64,000 nt of DNA, taken from contig JAJZYX010000004.1 in NCBI GenBank assembly GCA_021797855.1, forward strand, positions 1 through 64,000, in the 5' to 3' direction. The notes beneath the pieces are model-generated. The model had not been told where the DNA came from, did not search any database, and was given only the letters and a program-made list of their open reading frames with translations. This stretch comes from Thermoplasmata archaeon. Its GTDB lineage: Archaea; Thermoplasmatota; Thermoplasmata; Thermoplasmatales; GCA-001856825. Both the position numbers and the translations under genes were made by a program. The first letter of the stretch is position 1. Each line of letters starts with the position of its first letter. Below are positions 41,253 through 49,947 of this stretch, one piece after another.

Positions 41253-42425
41253 ATGAAAGTCCTTGTTCTGGGAGTGGATGGCTACATAGGGTGGGCCCTA
41301 GCTCAGAAACTTGTCAAGAAGGGGCATGAGGTTTATGGGGCTGATAACTTCTTCACCAGGAAGAGAGTCAGGGAAGTAGGCTCTGATTCTGTCCTTCCAA
41401 TCCCCCCGATTTCAAGGAGACTTCTGGATTTCAGAGCTCATTATGGAAAGAGCCTAGTTTTCTACAGGGGGAATGTAACGAACCCAAAGTTCATGTATGA
41501 CTTATTCAGGAAGGTGAAACCTGATGCCGTATATCATCTTGCCGAACAGAGGTCTGCCCCATACTCCATGATCGGCTTGAAGCAGGCAAACGAGACTATG
41601 GTGAACAACATAGTGAGCACCATGAACCTCATCTATGCAGCAAAGGACATAAATCCAGATGTGCACATCATCAAGCTTGGAACGATGGGTGAGTACGGAA
41701 CACCAAACATAGACATCGCAGAGGGGTTCTTCGAGGTCGAATTCAGGGGAAGAAGGGACACGTTGCCGTTCCCGAGAAATGCTGGTTCGTGGTACCACTG
41801 GACAAAAGTGCATGATTCAAACAACCTTATGTTCGCGAACAGGCTGTGGAATCTCAGGATAACGGACGTAATGCAGGGAGTAGTCTACGGAACTTCCACA
41901 GCCGAAATAAAAGATTCCCGTCTTTTCACGAGGTTCGACATAGACGAAGTTTGGGGAACGGCATTGAACAGGTTCGTTGCCCAGGCTGTTGCGGGTCTTC
42001 CGATAACGCCTTATGGAAAGGGGAATCAGAAGAGGGGATTCCTTTCCCTGGAGGACAGCATAAACTGCCTGAACATAGCACTTGAGAAGCCACCTGGAGA
42101 CGGAGAATACAGGGTCCTCAACCAATTCGACCAGTACTACTCGGTGAACTTTCTTGCCGAAACCGTAAGGGATGTCTACGGCGAACTGACAGGAAATGAG
42201 GCAAAGATAGAACATGTGAGGAACCCCCGGGTTGAATCGGAGGATCACTATTACAACCCTGACCACGCCAAGCTACGAGAGCTGGGCTACAAACCATCTG
42301 GGGACTTGCGAGGGGACATCAGGAATATGATTTCTGACCTTATGGAACATAAGGAAAAGTGCTTGCTGCTGAGGAAAGTGGTCATGCCCAAGACTCTGTG
42401 GAGAGGGAGCCCAGGAGTTTCCTGA
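41253..42425 (+). CDS. agl3: UDP-sulfoquinovose synthase (SQD1/Agl3-like)
   Basis: A 390-residue extended short-chain dehydrogenase. The NAD site is LVLGVDGYIGWALAQKL, the Thr of KLGTMGEYGTPNIDIAEG and the YHWTKVHDSNNL (YxxxK) pair give catalysis, and RRGFLSLEDSINCLNIAL matches SQD1. SQD1 and Sulfolobus Agl3 make UDP-sulfoquinovose from UDP-glucose and sulfite for sulfolipid or N-glycans. ATG at 41,253 is 26 nt from AAGTTAAAATCG (41,220-41,231), so leaderless. Sulfosugars are known in S-layer or membrane glycans of acidophilic archaea. Confidence 0.93.
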   Translation: MKVLVLGVDGYIGWALAQKLVKKGHEVYGADNFFTRKRVREVGSDSVLPIPPISRRLLDFRAHYGKSLVFYRGNVTNPKFMYDLFRKVKPDAVYHLAEQRSAPYSMIGLKQANETMVNNIVSTMNLIYAAKDINPDVHIIKLGTMGEYGTPNIDIAEGFFEVEFRGRRDTLPFPRNAGSWYHWTKVHDSNNLMFANRLWNLRITDVMQGVVYGTSTAEIKDSRLFTRFDIDEVWGTALNRFVAQAVAGLPITPYGKGNQKRGFLSLEDSINCLNIALEKPPGDGEYRVLNQFDQYYSVNFLAETVRDVYGELTGNEAKIEHVRNPRVESEDHYYNPDHAKLRELGYKPSGDLRGDIRNMISDLMEHKEKCLLLRKVVMPKTLWRGSPGVS

Positions 42426-42429
42426 ATCA

Positions 42430-43164
42430 TCACCGCATGGAGCTTGCAGCATACTTGTACGTAATTCCCAAAATTCGGATATAATCATCGGCCAAACCAA
42501 CACTTATCCATGATTTCTTTGGGACTTTGATTGCTCTGAATTTAATTCCTGACCTGATGCAGGAGTCTATCGCGTCAGTCAGTTCAGCATTGCCATCCTT
42601 GTAGGTTATGAAGTTGAAGATGCGAGGCGGGAGGTAGTACAATGCACACATCGCAAAATTTGATCGTGGGGTGTCTGGCTTTTCCACCACGCTTTCAACC
42701 TCTCCCCTCTTGACAACTGCAACGCCATATCTCCTTGGGTCTTGAACTCTCATGATGAACAGAGTCCATCTCTTCCTTGCCTCGGCCTGAATGAGAACAT
42801 TCCGGTAACTCTCGATATTCATTAGTAACCCATCCCCTGCAGCAAGAAGGAATCCTTCATCCCTAACGAAGTCCCTGGCGGCCGCCACCGCATCCCCAAA
42901 CCCCTTCCTCTCCTTCTGGAAGAAAATCTTAACGTCCGGGTATGCCCTCCCTACATAATCCCTGGATATACTGTCGCCGGGATCTAGAACAACAGCCACT
43001 TCTCTGATCCCCATCCTCATCAGCCTGAAGATAAGTTCATCAAGGATCGGTCTCAGCTGGATAGTTCCGTCCCTGGAGACGTATATGTTCAGGAGCTCCT
43101 TCCTCATGATCCCATTCAGTCCGGATCTCCTGCCCAGCCCTGCTGCGGTTATTATGGCCTTCAT
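42430..43164 (-). CDS. Sugar-1-phosphate nucleotidyltransferase (GalU/RfbA-like)
   Basis: A 244-residue NTP transferase. MKAIITAAGLGRRSG is the nucleotide motif, RKELLNI replaces the usual PKxMLPI, AAGDGLLMNI supplies the metal Asp, and VVEKPDTPRSNFAMCALYYL follows. It most likely makes UDP-glucose, the substrate of the neighbouring sulfoquinovose synthase, or activates the product of the sugar kinase. ATG at 43,164 lies 26 nt from a reverse-strand TTTATAT (43,187-43,193); the open frame to 43,290 overlaps the neighbour's promoter and is not coding. Confidence 0.87.
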   Translation of the reverse strand: MKAIITAAGLGRRSGLNGIMRKELLNIYVSRDGTIQLRPILDELIFRLMRMGIREVAVVLDPGDSISRDYVGRAYPDVKIFFQKERKGFGDAVAAARDFVRDEGFLLAAGDGLLMNIESYRNVLIQAEARKRWTLFIMRVQDPRRYGVAVVKRGEVESVVEKPDTPRSNFAMCALYYLPPRIFNFITYKDGNAELTDAIDSCIRSGIKFRAIKVPKKSWISVGLADDYIRILGITYKYAASSMR

Positions 43165-43250
43165 TGTTGGAGGAGATTGGAGAGTCATATAAATTCTTCC
43201 GGAAGCATTCACAGACCCAAGCAACGCTGCTTGTAAACCCATCAGAAGGG

Positions 43251-43264
43251 CTATATTATTAATG
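43251..43264 (+). promoter_or_regulatory. TATA-like box of the cation exchanger gene
   Basis: CTATATTATTAATG is centred about 28 nt before GTG at 43,284. Confidence 0.45.
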
Positions 43265-43283
43265 CGGAAATCATTGGGGAGAG

Positions 43284-44243
43284 GTGTCACCCCTGCTCCT
43301 GTCCACCTCTCTAATCGCTGCCGGGATAGCGATGCTTATAGCATCTTCGTTTCTTCTGACGATAACCATTGAGGATCTTGGGAAGAGGGGGAGGTTCAGC
43401 GATAGGTTCACGGGAGCAGTCATCAGTCCACTATTCACAGCGTTGCCTGAACTGGTGGTCATAATTTTCGCTCTAGTTTTGGTGGGCAAGGAATCGGGAG
43501 CTGAGATAGCAGCTGGAACTATCATAGGAGAACCGTTCATGGTCTCCGCTCTTGGTTTCCCTGCTGTTGCGCTGGCGTTGTTCATTGCTGGAAGAAAAGG
43601 AAGGAACGACCAACTGGACCCAGCTCTCCCACTCACTCTCATCTTCTTGGGGGCAGTGTTTCCGATAATGCTCATCCCATCTTTCTTCCGCTCCCTCCTC
43701 CTGAGGGTGTTTATTGCTGCAGTACTTGTGTCACTCTACTTCCTCTTCTTGAGATTCGTCAGAGGTGAAAGGAACGAGGGGGAAATGGCAGAGGAGCTCA
43801 GGATAGGCAATAGGATCATCCTCGTTGCAGCTATACTTTCCGGATTGGCACTCCTGTTTGCAGGTTCTGCAGCCCTTGTCAGAGGCATTGACTCAGTCTC
43901 AATCATCACAGGAGTGAATCAGGAGTTGGTCACCATCCTCCTCGTACCAATTGGCACTATCGTGCCTGAAACAATGAATGCTATAATATGGGCATCCAGA
44001 AACAAGACAAACCTCTCTATCGGAGCTATTGCAGGGGAGGAGGTTTTCTTTGTGACACTCTTCCCCGCTTTGGGGATCTTGGCAAGCCAATGGATCGTGA
44101 CGAGGGACGGGATAATAGCTGTCTCCCTCACATCAATCCTGTCGGTAGCAATTGGGATTGTGATGTATCGATTCAGGGAAGCTGTCCATGTCTTTATTGT
44201 TTACCTTCTCTCCTTAATCATTTTTTTGGTGCTCATTTACTAA
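43284..44243 (+). CDS. Sodium/calcium exchanger-like membrane protein (CaCA superfamily)
   Basis: A 319-residue protein with about ten helices. Two alpha-repeat motifs appear: SPLFTALPELVVIIFAL (about residues 48-64) and PIGTIVPETMNAIIWAS (about 220-236), each with the acidic residue that binds cations. A hydrophilic loop (about 150-170) separates the halves. It probably exchanges Ca2+ (or another divalent cation) for Na+ or H+. A perfect inverted repeat begins at its stop codon. Confidence 0.85.
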   Translation: MSPLLLSTSLIAAGIAMLIASSFLLTITIEDLGKRGRFSDRFTGAVISPLFTALPELVVIIFALVLVGKESGAEIAAGTIIGEPFMVSALGFPAVALALFIAGRKGRNDQLDPALPLTLIFLGAVFPIMLIPSFFRSLLLRVFIAAVLVSLYFLFLRFVRGERNEGEMAEELRIGNRIILVAAILSGLALLFAGSAALVRGIDSVSIITGVNQELVTILLVPIGTIVPETMNAIIWASRNKTNLSIGAIAGEEVFFVTLFPALGILASQWIVTRDGIIAVSLTSILSVAIGIVMYRFREAVHVFIVYLLSLIIFLVLIY

Positions 44244-44268
44244 TTTTTTGGTAAATCCAAAAAATTAG
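44240..44268. promoter_or_regulatory. Perfect 12-bp inverted repeat between exchanger and ribB
   Basis: CTAATTTTTTGG (44,240-44,251) and CCAAAAAATTAG (44,257-44,268) are exact complements around TAAAT. The repeat starts at the exchanger's stop codon and ends four bases before the ribB TATA-like box (TGTTAAAATACC, 44,272-44,283). It may end the exchanger mRNA, or bind a regulator of riboflavin synthesis. Confidence 0.5.
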
Positions 44269-44302
44269 AAATGTTAAAATACCGTCCTTAACTCATAGCA
44301 AT

Positions 44303-44962
44303 ATGGCTGACCTAACTCCAGAATTGCTTTCAGGTATAAGAGGGGATTTATTGAATGGAGTCCCCGTAATAGTCTATGATTTTGATAAAAGGGAAGAGGA
44401 GGCCGACATGGTCTTCTACGCAGGGGCCATAACGTGGAGCTCAATAAATCGTCTCAGGAAGGATGCGGGCGGGCTCATATGCTATGTCACAGGCTCGGAA
44501 GAGGCAAGGGATATTGGACTCAGATTCCTCACGGACGAATGGAAAACCCATCCCGTTTACAATGGCCTCATAAAGAGGCCCTCTTACGGCGATTATCCCT
44601 CCTTCACGATGTGGGTAAACCATGTTTCTGTATCGACGGGAATCTCAGACTCTGACAGGGCAAGTACGATCAGGGAACTCCACAATCTTCTGACGGACCA
44701 TGTAATCAACAAGGAAGAGTATTTTCACAGGAATTTCTACGCGCCGGGGCACGTCCCTATTCTGGCATCCAGAGGGTTGGAACAGAGAAGGGGGCATACC
44801 GAACTTGTCTCGCGCCTGGCCGAACTGATTGGCCTGCCTAGAAGCATGGTGATTGCCGAAATGCTTGGCGAAGGAAAAAGCATGAAGAAGGATGCCGCGG
44901 AAAGGTATGCTTCCGAGAATAACCTGATTTTTCTTGAAGGGAAGGACATCTTAAGGGCGTGA
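44303..44962 (+). CDS. ribB: 3,4-dihydroxy-2-butanone 4-phosphate synthase
   Basis: A 219-residue RibB. The acidic loop FDKREEEADMVFYAGAIT binds Mg2+ and ribulose 5-phosphate, and MWVNHVSVSTGISDSDRAST and LEQRRGHTELVSRLAELIGL complete the active site. It makes the four-carbon precursor of lumazine. First gene of ribB-ribC-ribH. ATG at 44,303 is 26 nt from the TATA-like box, so leaderless. GTGA overlap with the next open frame. Confidence 0.96.
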   Translation: MADLTPELLSGIRGDLLNGVPVIVYDFDKREEEADMVFYAGAITWSSINRLRKDAGGLICYVTGSEEARDIGLRFLTDEWKTHPVYNGLIKRPSYGDYPSFTMWVNHVSVSTGISDSDRASTIRELHNLLTDHVINKEEYFHRNFYAPGHVPILASRGLEQRRGHTELVSRLAELIGLPRSMVIAEMLGEGKSMKKDAAERYASENNLIFLEGKDILRA

Positions 44963-44967
44963 CGGAT

Positions 44968-45438
44968 ATGACGAAGTACGGCATTGTCGACACGACTTTC
45001 TCAAGGATTGATATGGGGAAATACGCCTTCGAAACGATAAGGAGGGAGGACCCGGACGGCGAGATACTTCGCTACACGGTGCCGGGGATAAAGGACCTCC
45101 CTGTCGGAGCGACAAAACTGTTCGAAAGGGGGTGCGAGGGGGTCATAACACTTGGCTGGGTTGGCAAGACGAAGCTTGACAAGTACAGTTACCTTGCGGC
45201 CAGCATCGGCCTGATACAGGCCCAACTCATTGCGAAAAGGCACATAATGGATGTGACGGTACATGAGGACGAAGTTGAGGAATCACAGCTCCCCGCACTG
45301 GCGAAGGACAGGGCAGTCAAGCATGCAGTCAATCTGGTGAAACTTGTCAGGGACGGAGGCGAAGCACTTTCCCCCATGGCCGGAAGGGGACTCAGGCAAG
45401 GTTATAATAACGCAGGAAAGATTCTAAGTGAGGATTAG
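44968..45438 (+). CDS. ribC: Riboflavin synthase, archaeal type (RibC)
   Basis: A 156-residue enzyme of the archaeal riboflavin synthase family, which resembles lumazine synthase rather than the bacterial trimeric enzyme. Segments: [40 protein letters not shown], and [20 protein letters not shown]. It dismutates two lumazines to riboflavin. ATG at 44,968 matches family length; an in-frame GTG at 44,959 overlaps the ribB stop and is the alternative. Confidence 0.95.
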   Translation: MTKYGIVDTTFSRIDMGKYAFETIRREDPDGEILRYTVPGIKDLPVGATKLFERGCEGVITLGWVGKTKLDKYSYLAASIGLIQAQLIAKRHIMDVTVHEDEVEESQLPALAKDRAVKHAVNLVKLVRDGGEALSPMAGRGLRQGYNNAGKILSED

Positions 45439-45439
45439 A

Positions 45440-45853
45440 ATGACAAAAATAGGACTTGTTGTCTCAGATTTCAACTATGACATAACGTCCCTCATGCAAA
45501 GGAAGGCTGAGGAGCAGGCTGAGCTTCTTGGGTTCGAGCACGAAGCCGTCCGAGTTCCTGGTGTTTTTGACATGCCCCTTGCAGTCAAGACCCTCCTCAA
45601 GAAGAGGGAAATCGAAGGAGTCGCTCTGCTTGGTGCGGTAATAAAGGGGGAGACGAAGCACGATGAGCTTGTTATAAGTCAGTCCATCAGGAAAATAGTG
45701 GATCTATCCACGGAATACGATAAACCGGTTACACTGGGGATCATAGGGCCGGGTGCTGAACATGATCAGGCAGTGGCCAGAATAGAGGAGTACTCTGTAC
45801 GGGCTGTCGAATCACTCGCAAAGGTGTTCAGGGCCCTGGGTAGAAAAAAATAA
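45440..45853 (+). CDS. ribH: 6,7-dimethyl-8-ribityllumazine synthase
   Basis: A 137-residue lumazine synthase with [28 protein letters not shown], and the catalytic [13 protein letters not shown] region. It condenses the RibB product with the pyrimidine intermediate. ATG at 45,440 starts one base after the ribC stop; the open frame from 45,428 is an extension into ribC. Last gene of the operon; archaeal arfA/B/C genes for the other branch are not in the window. Confidence 0.95.
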   Translation: MTKIGLVVSDFNYDITSLMQRKAEEQAELLGFEHEAVRVPGVFDMPLAVKTLLKKREIEGVALLGAVIKGETKHDELVISQSIRKIVDLSTEYDKPVTLGIIGPGAEHDQAVARIEEYSVRAVESLAKVFRALGRKK

Positions 45854-45862
45854 CGAGAATCT

Positions 45863-45872
45863 TTTTTTAATC
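45863..45872 (+). promoter_or_regulatory. TATA-like box of valS
   Basis: TTTTTTTAATC is centred 24 nt before the ATG at 45,891; the T-run could also help end the rib transcript. Confidence 0.4.
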
Positions 45873-45890
45873 TGGCGCTATCCGCAACAA

Positions 45891-48443
45891 ATGCCGTACG
45901 ACTTTAAGGAAAGTGAGAGGAAGTGGAGTTCATTCTGGAATGATGAAAGGATATTCCAGTACGATTTTCATTCCTCGAAACCCACATACAGCATAGATAC
46001 ACCTCCCCGTTACGCGTCTGGGAAAATGCACATTGGTCATGCTTTCCACTATTCCCACATAGACATGGTGGCCAAATATCACAAGCTAAAGGGGGAGGAG
46101 GTATTTTTCCCGCTCTGTTTCGACGTCAACGGAATGCCCATCGAGGTGAATGTCGAGAAGAAGTATGGCATTAGGATGAGGGAATATGACAGGCAGAAGT
46201 TTGTGAAGCTCTGTGAGGATTTTGCAGAATCCAATATCCAGGCTATGATTGCCCAGTTCAAGTCCCTTGGGATAACAGCAGACCCTTCGCTCTATTTCAA
46301 AACTGACTCTGAGATGTACAGGAAATACACCCAGATATCTTTCATAAGGATGTACAGGAACGGATTGGCCTACAGAGGGAAGCATCCGGTAAACTGGTGC
46401 CCAAGATGTGAAACGGCAATCGCCGAGTCTGAGATCGTATATGAGGAGAGAGAAGTCTTCCTGTACGACGTAAGGTTTCGGGGAGAGGGATTTGAACTGG
46501 TCATCTCGACCACAAGGCCTGAACTATTATTTGCATGCTTAGCAGTTGCAGTTAATCCAACGGACGAACGCTATTCTTCCTTCGGAGGGAGGAAAGTTAA
46601 GATTCCCATCTTCGAAAAGGAGGTTCCCGTAATAACGGACGAGGAGGTCATCAAGGATTTTGGAACAGGCGCTGAAATGGTCTGTTCCGTGGGAGATAAG
46701 ACAGATCTCAGGATGATCTACAGGCATTCCCTCCCCTTCCTCAAGAGCATAGACGAACGCGGAAGGCTGACGGAGAATGCTGGTCGCTATGCGAATCTGT
46801 CGGTACAGGATGCGAAGAAGAGGATTGTTGAAGACCTGGAAGCATCTGGGAATCTTGTATCGGCCAAGAACATAAAGCAGAATGTGGGAACATGCTGGAG
46901 ATGCGGTGCACCCCTTGAATTTCTGCAGAAGGAGCAGTGGTTCATCAGGTCCATTGATTTCAAGGAAGACTTGAAGAGATGGACCAACGAGCTGGAATGG
47001 TACCCCCAGTTTATGAAGAAGAGATTGGAAGACTGGATCGATTCGCTGTCATGGGACTGGGTCATCTCGAGGCAGAGATACTTTGCAACCCCAATCCCTG
47101 TATGGGAATGCGAAAATGGACACGTGGTTGTAGCAGAGGAAGAGCAGTGCTATGTTGACCCACTCATTGATCCGCCTCCTACGGGGAAGTGTCCGGTCTG
47201 TCAGCTCCCTCTTAAGGGCTCTGAAGAGGTATTTGATACCTGGATGGATTCTTCCATCTCTCCCCTTTTCAACACATTCTATGTTCGTGACGGAGACCTA
47301 TTTTCGAAATTGTATCCAATGTCCCTCAGACCACAGGGGCAGGACATAATAAGGACGTGGGCCTACTACAGCTTACTGAGGGGGAACCTCCTAACTGGAA
47401 AGAATCCATGGAAGAGCATAATGGTAGATGGAAACATAATGGCGCCTGACGGAAGGCCAATGCACGCTTCCTGGGGTAATGTGGTAGACCCCAATGTCTT
47501 GCTTGAGAAGTACGGAGCCGATGCATTCAGGTATTTCACCGCCTCCTGTTCCCTTGGAGAGGATACCGCTTTCAGGGAGAGGGACCTGGTCCGAGGTCAG
47601 CGTTTCGTCAACAAGATTTACAACCTGGTCAACTTCGTGGATTTCTACAACGGTAAGCAGAGCAAGAGTGATGATCTGAGGCCGGCAGATCATTGGATTC
47701 TGCGCCAGATGAACATAACGCTTGAACAGGTCAAAGAAGCCATGGATAAGTTCGAGTTTGATCGTGCAGCTAGGATAATAGAATCATTTGTGTGGCATGA
47801 CGTTGCTGATAACTACGTGGAAATCGTTAAGCACAGGATAGATGGTATCGGCACATTCAATACCGTTTACAGGGTCATACTATCTTCCCTGGTAATGGTC
47901 GCTCCAATCTTCCCCTTCATAGCTGAAGATTCCTTTCAGAGGGCGTTCAGGGCAACTGAAGGGAAGAAGAGCATTTTCGAGCTAGAGTTCCCTGACAAGG
48001 TTCCCTTTAACGAAGAGAAGGCTGTTACTGGGGAAACAACAGTCAGGGCAATAGCAATGATGAGGGACCTGAAGGTAAAGGAAAAGATACCTCTCTCCGG
48101 AGAGATAGCGGAGGCATCGATATTCTCAGATTCTAAAATAGATGTAGATGAGGGGGACATAATCGGCACAATCAAGGCCAAACAGATTTCTTACAAGAGG
48201 GGAGAGGTCGAGGAGAAGGTTCTTTCTGCGAAGCTCACCCCCGAGCTCTATTCAGTCCTGCGGGAGAAAGCAGGTAACTTTCTGAAGAATTTGACAGAAG
48301 ACCCGAAAATGCTGGATGCGGGAACGATTGAATTCGAGGGGGTAACCATTAGGTCCAAGGACATAATCCTGACGAAATCGTACCACATCCAGGGGAAGAA
48401 CGTGAACTGCGGAAATCATTTTTGCGTATCGGTTTCGAAATGA
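45891..48443 (+). CDS. valS: Valyl-tRNA synthetase with altered KMSKS loop
   Basis: An 850-residue class I synthetase. The HIGH motif is KMHIGHAFHYSH (about 46-55), the editing domain begins at STTRPELLFACLAVAVNPTDE, two zinc-binding pairs appear (CPRC near 167, CWRCG near 325, CENG/CPVC near 405-435), then SWDWVISRQRYFATPIPVWEC and LRPQGQDIIRTWAYY. The KMSKS signature is replaced: the raw codons at 47,454-47,477 read PMHASWGN, keeping GNVVDP but neither lysine. The anticodon-binding domain (about 600-760) is present. It charges tRNA-Val. Confidence 0.92.
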   Translation: MPYDFKESERKWSSFWNDERIFQYDFHSSKPTYSIDTPPRYASGKMHIGHAFHYSHIDMVAKYHKLKGEEVFFPLCFDVNGMPIEVNVEKKYGIRMREYDRQKFVKLCEDFAESNIQAMIAQFKSLGITADPSLYFKTDSEMYRKYTQISFIRMYRNGLAYRGKHPVNWCPRCETAIAESEIVYEEREVFLYDVRFRGEGFELVISTTRPELLFACLAVAVNPTDERYSSFGGRKVKIPIFEKEVPVITDEEVIKDFGTGAEMVCSVGDKTDLRMIYRHSLPFLKSIDERGRLTENAGRYANLSVQDAKKRIVEDLEASGNLVSAKNIKQNVGTCWRCGAPLEFLQKEQWFIRSIDFKEDLKRWTNELEWYPQFMKKRLEDWIDSLSWDWVISRQRYFATPIPVWECENGHVVVAEEEQCYVDPLIDPPPTGKCPVCQLPLKGSEEVFDTWMDSSISPLFNTFYVRDGDLFSKLYPMSLRPQGQDIIRTWAYYSLLRGNLLTGKNPWKSIMVDGNIMAPDGRPMHASWGNVVDPNVLLEKYGADAFRYFTASCSLGEDTAFRERDLVRGQRFVNKIYNLVNFVDFYNGKQSKSDDLRPADHWILRQMNITLEQVKEAMDKFEFDRAARIIESFVWHDVADNYVEIVKHRIDGIGTFNTVYRVILSSLVMVAPIFPFIAEDSFQRAFRATEGKKSIFELEFPDKVPFNEEKAVTGETTVRAIAMMRDLKVKEKIPLSGEIAEASIFSDSKIDVDEGDIIGTIKAKQISYKRGEVEEKVLSAKLTPELYSVLREKAGNFLKNLTEDPKMLDAGTIEFEGVTIRSKDIILTKSYHIQGKNVNCGNHFCVSVSK

Positions 48444-48477
48444 AAAACGATTTATTCGATAAATGGGTGCATATTTA

Positions 48478-48852
48478 GTGGTAAAGAGACCCAGCGACGC
48501 CGAACTTATATTTAATGTCCTGGACATTCTGAGGAAGAACGGGGAGATAGTTGGCGAAATAAATTTTCTGCAATCTCTCAAGAAAAGGAATATAGGTGCG
48601 TCTCCCAGGAGGTTCCGCAGGCTCATCTTCGAAATCCCAGAGATTGAAGTTGAGGTGAGGTATTCAAAGAAGAAATTTGGACAGCTGAAGAGGTGCCCTG
48701 TTTGCAGCTCCAAACTTACTGCGATCAAGGGGATAAATCTTGAAGGAAAGAGGAAGGTCATAGGTTACAGATGCGCAGTGTGTGGATACAACTCCACGAG
48801 TAACGGGAAACCCTATATATACGTGTTCAGGTTAAAGAGTCATGATCTCTGA
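48478..48852 (+). CDS. Small zinc-ribbon protein of unknown function
   Basis: A 124-residue protein. An N-terminal helical part (VKRPSDAELIFNVLDILRK, likely winged-helix-like) leads to a zinc ribbon (RCPVCSSKL ... YRCAVCGYNS, about 73-107). I do not recognise the family. GTG at 48,478 lies 26 nt from GATTTATTC (48,448-48,456), which favours it over ATG 48,463. It overlaps the PPC-domain gene by 11 bases, so the pair is co-transcribed; a nucleic-acid role is likely. Confidence 0.7.
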   Translation: MVKRPSDAELIFNVLDILRKNGEIVGEINFLQSLKKRNIGASPRRFRRLIFEIPEIEVEVRYSKKKFGQLKRCPVCSSKLTAIKGINLEGKRKVIGYRCAVCGYNSTSNGKPYIYVFRLKSHDL

Positions 48853-49258
48853 CATAGAAAAAAATTACATTGTTGTGAAGATAGAAAAAGGAGAGGATGT
48901 TGGAGAATCGATCACTCAGGTTCTTGAAGATTATGGTATTTATTCTGGCCTGATTGTGTATGGGATAGGAATGATTAGGGACCTGGAGGTAGGGTACTGG
49001 AATGGGAAGGAATACGAGCGAGCGAAGCTGGATATGCCTGGGGAGGTTGTATCTTTCCACGGTAGCATTTCTTCAAACGAGCCGAGACTGCACATCCATA
49101 CATCAGTAGCCCTTAGCGATCATAATGTCAAGGGAGGGCACTTTTTTTCGGGGGTAGCCGATCCTCTGATGGAGCTACACATCCTAAGGCTCGAAGAGAT
49201 AGTTCTAAAGAGGGAATTGAATCAGAACTCAGGCCTAAGGGAACTTAAAATCGACTGA
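48842..49258 (+). CDS. PPC/DUF296-domain protein
   Basis: A 138-residue single-domain PPC (DUF296) protein with VVKIEKGEDVGESITQVLED, GIGMIRDLEVGYW, LHIHTSVALSDHNVKGGHFF and the closing MELHILRLEE. Plant relatives attach this domain to AT-hook DNA-binding proteins; stand-alone microbial forms have a His-rich metal site (HIHTS and GGHFF here). Function in archaea is unknown. ATG at 48,842 lies within the end of the zinc-ribbon gene. Confidence 0.85.
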   Translation: MISDIEKNYIVVKIEKGEDVGESITQVLEDYGIYSGLIVYGIGMIRDLEVGYWNGKEYERAKLDMPGEVVSFHGSISSNEPRLHIHTSVALSDHNVKGGHFFSGVADPLMELHILRLEEIVLKRELNQNSGLRELKID

Positions 49259-49275
49259 TTCCCGTCAAATCCTCT

Positions 49276-49285
49276 GGAATATTCC
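49276..49285. repeat. Short palindrome after the PPC gene
   Basis: GGAATATTCC is perfect, flanked by CCTCT on the left and AGAGG (after GGG) on the right, 18 bases past the stop at 49,258. It may be a terminator stem or chance. The rest of 49,259-49,407 shows nothing recognisable. Confidence 0.25.
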
Positions 49286-49407
49286 GGGAGAGGTTGAGGT
49301 GGCATACAGAAATCTAGGAAAAAGAGGGGACTGGAGCTATACCTCAATCAGATGGGGAGGAATCTGCAGAGAATCCAACCAACGGAAAGTTCATTGTCCT
49401 TAAAAGT

Positions 49408-49419
49408 GATATATATGTG
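49408..49419 (+). promoter_or_regulatory. TATA-like box
   Basis: TGATATATATGT is centred about 28 nt before the ATG at 49,441. Confidence 0.45.
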
Positions 49420-49440
49420 AATTGAATCGTAGCATATCGG

Positions 49441-49947
49441 ATGAGAGTCACATTTCCCGTGCCGCTATGGTTGTCTATAATTGGATACGTCCTGTTCTTT
49501 GCAATGATTATAGGGTTCACTGTCTTTCTCCCCTGGATTGTCCCGGTCTCACTTATCATCGGGGCCTTCATCATAGGTCTCCTTGCATGGGGCGTCCACA
49601 AGAGGAGGGTTAACCTGCTTGTCGGGATTGTGATGAGCGCGGTTGCTGCAATATTCTTCATCCTGGCCTTCAGGGGGTTCGTCCTATTCGTCGAAACTCA
49701 ACCGGAAGGGAAGGGGTTCCTCATAGCCGGAATCTTGGGTCTCGCTATAATATTCTTCGGTAGACGGAGGAAGGAAATCGAGGAATTTGAGAAATTCATA
49801 GGATTCCAGACTCCGCTTAGGGGACTAAGAAAGAACAGCCTCTATCTGGCAGGTCCCATCCTTGATCTCGGAAAAATACTGTCAAGAATTTACCACCCTA
49901 AACCAAAGAGCCGTTTATCGACTAGGAAGAAGATCCTGAGGAAGTAG
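49441..49947 (+). CDS. Four-helix membrane protein of unknown function
   Basis: A 168-residue protein. Four hydrophobic helices (about 9-28, 31-50, 57-80, 89-104) are followed by a basic cytoplasmic tail of about 60 residues (GRRRKEIEEFEKFIGF ... PKSRLSTRKKILRK). No family recognised. It stands alone with its own promoter. The tail's charge suggests contact with nucleic acid, lipid heads or the ribosome, but nothing in the context decides. Confidence 0.65.
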   Translation: MRVTFPVPLWLSIIGYVLFFAMIIGFTVFLPWIVPVSLIIGAFIIGLLAWGVHKRRVNLLVGIVMSAVAAIFFILAFRGFVLFVETQPEGKGFLIAGILGLAIIFFGRRRKEIEEFEKFIGFQTPLRGLRKNSLYLAGPILDLGKILSRIYHPKPKSRLSTRKKILRK

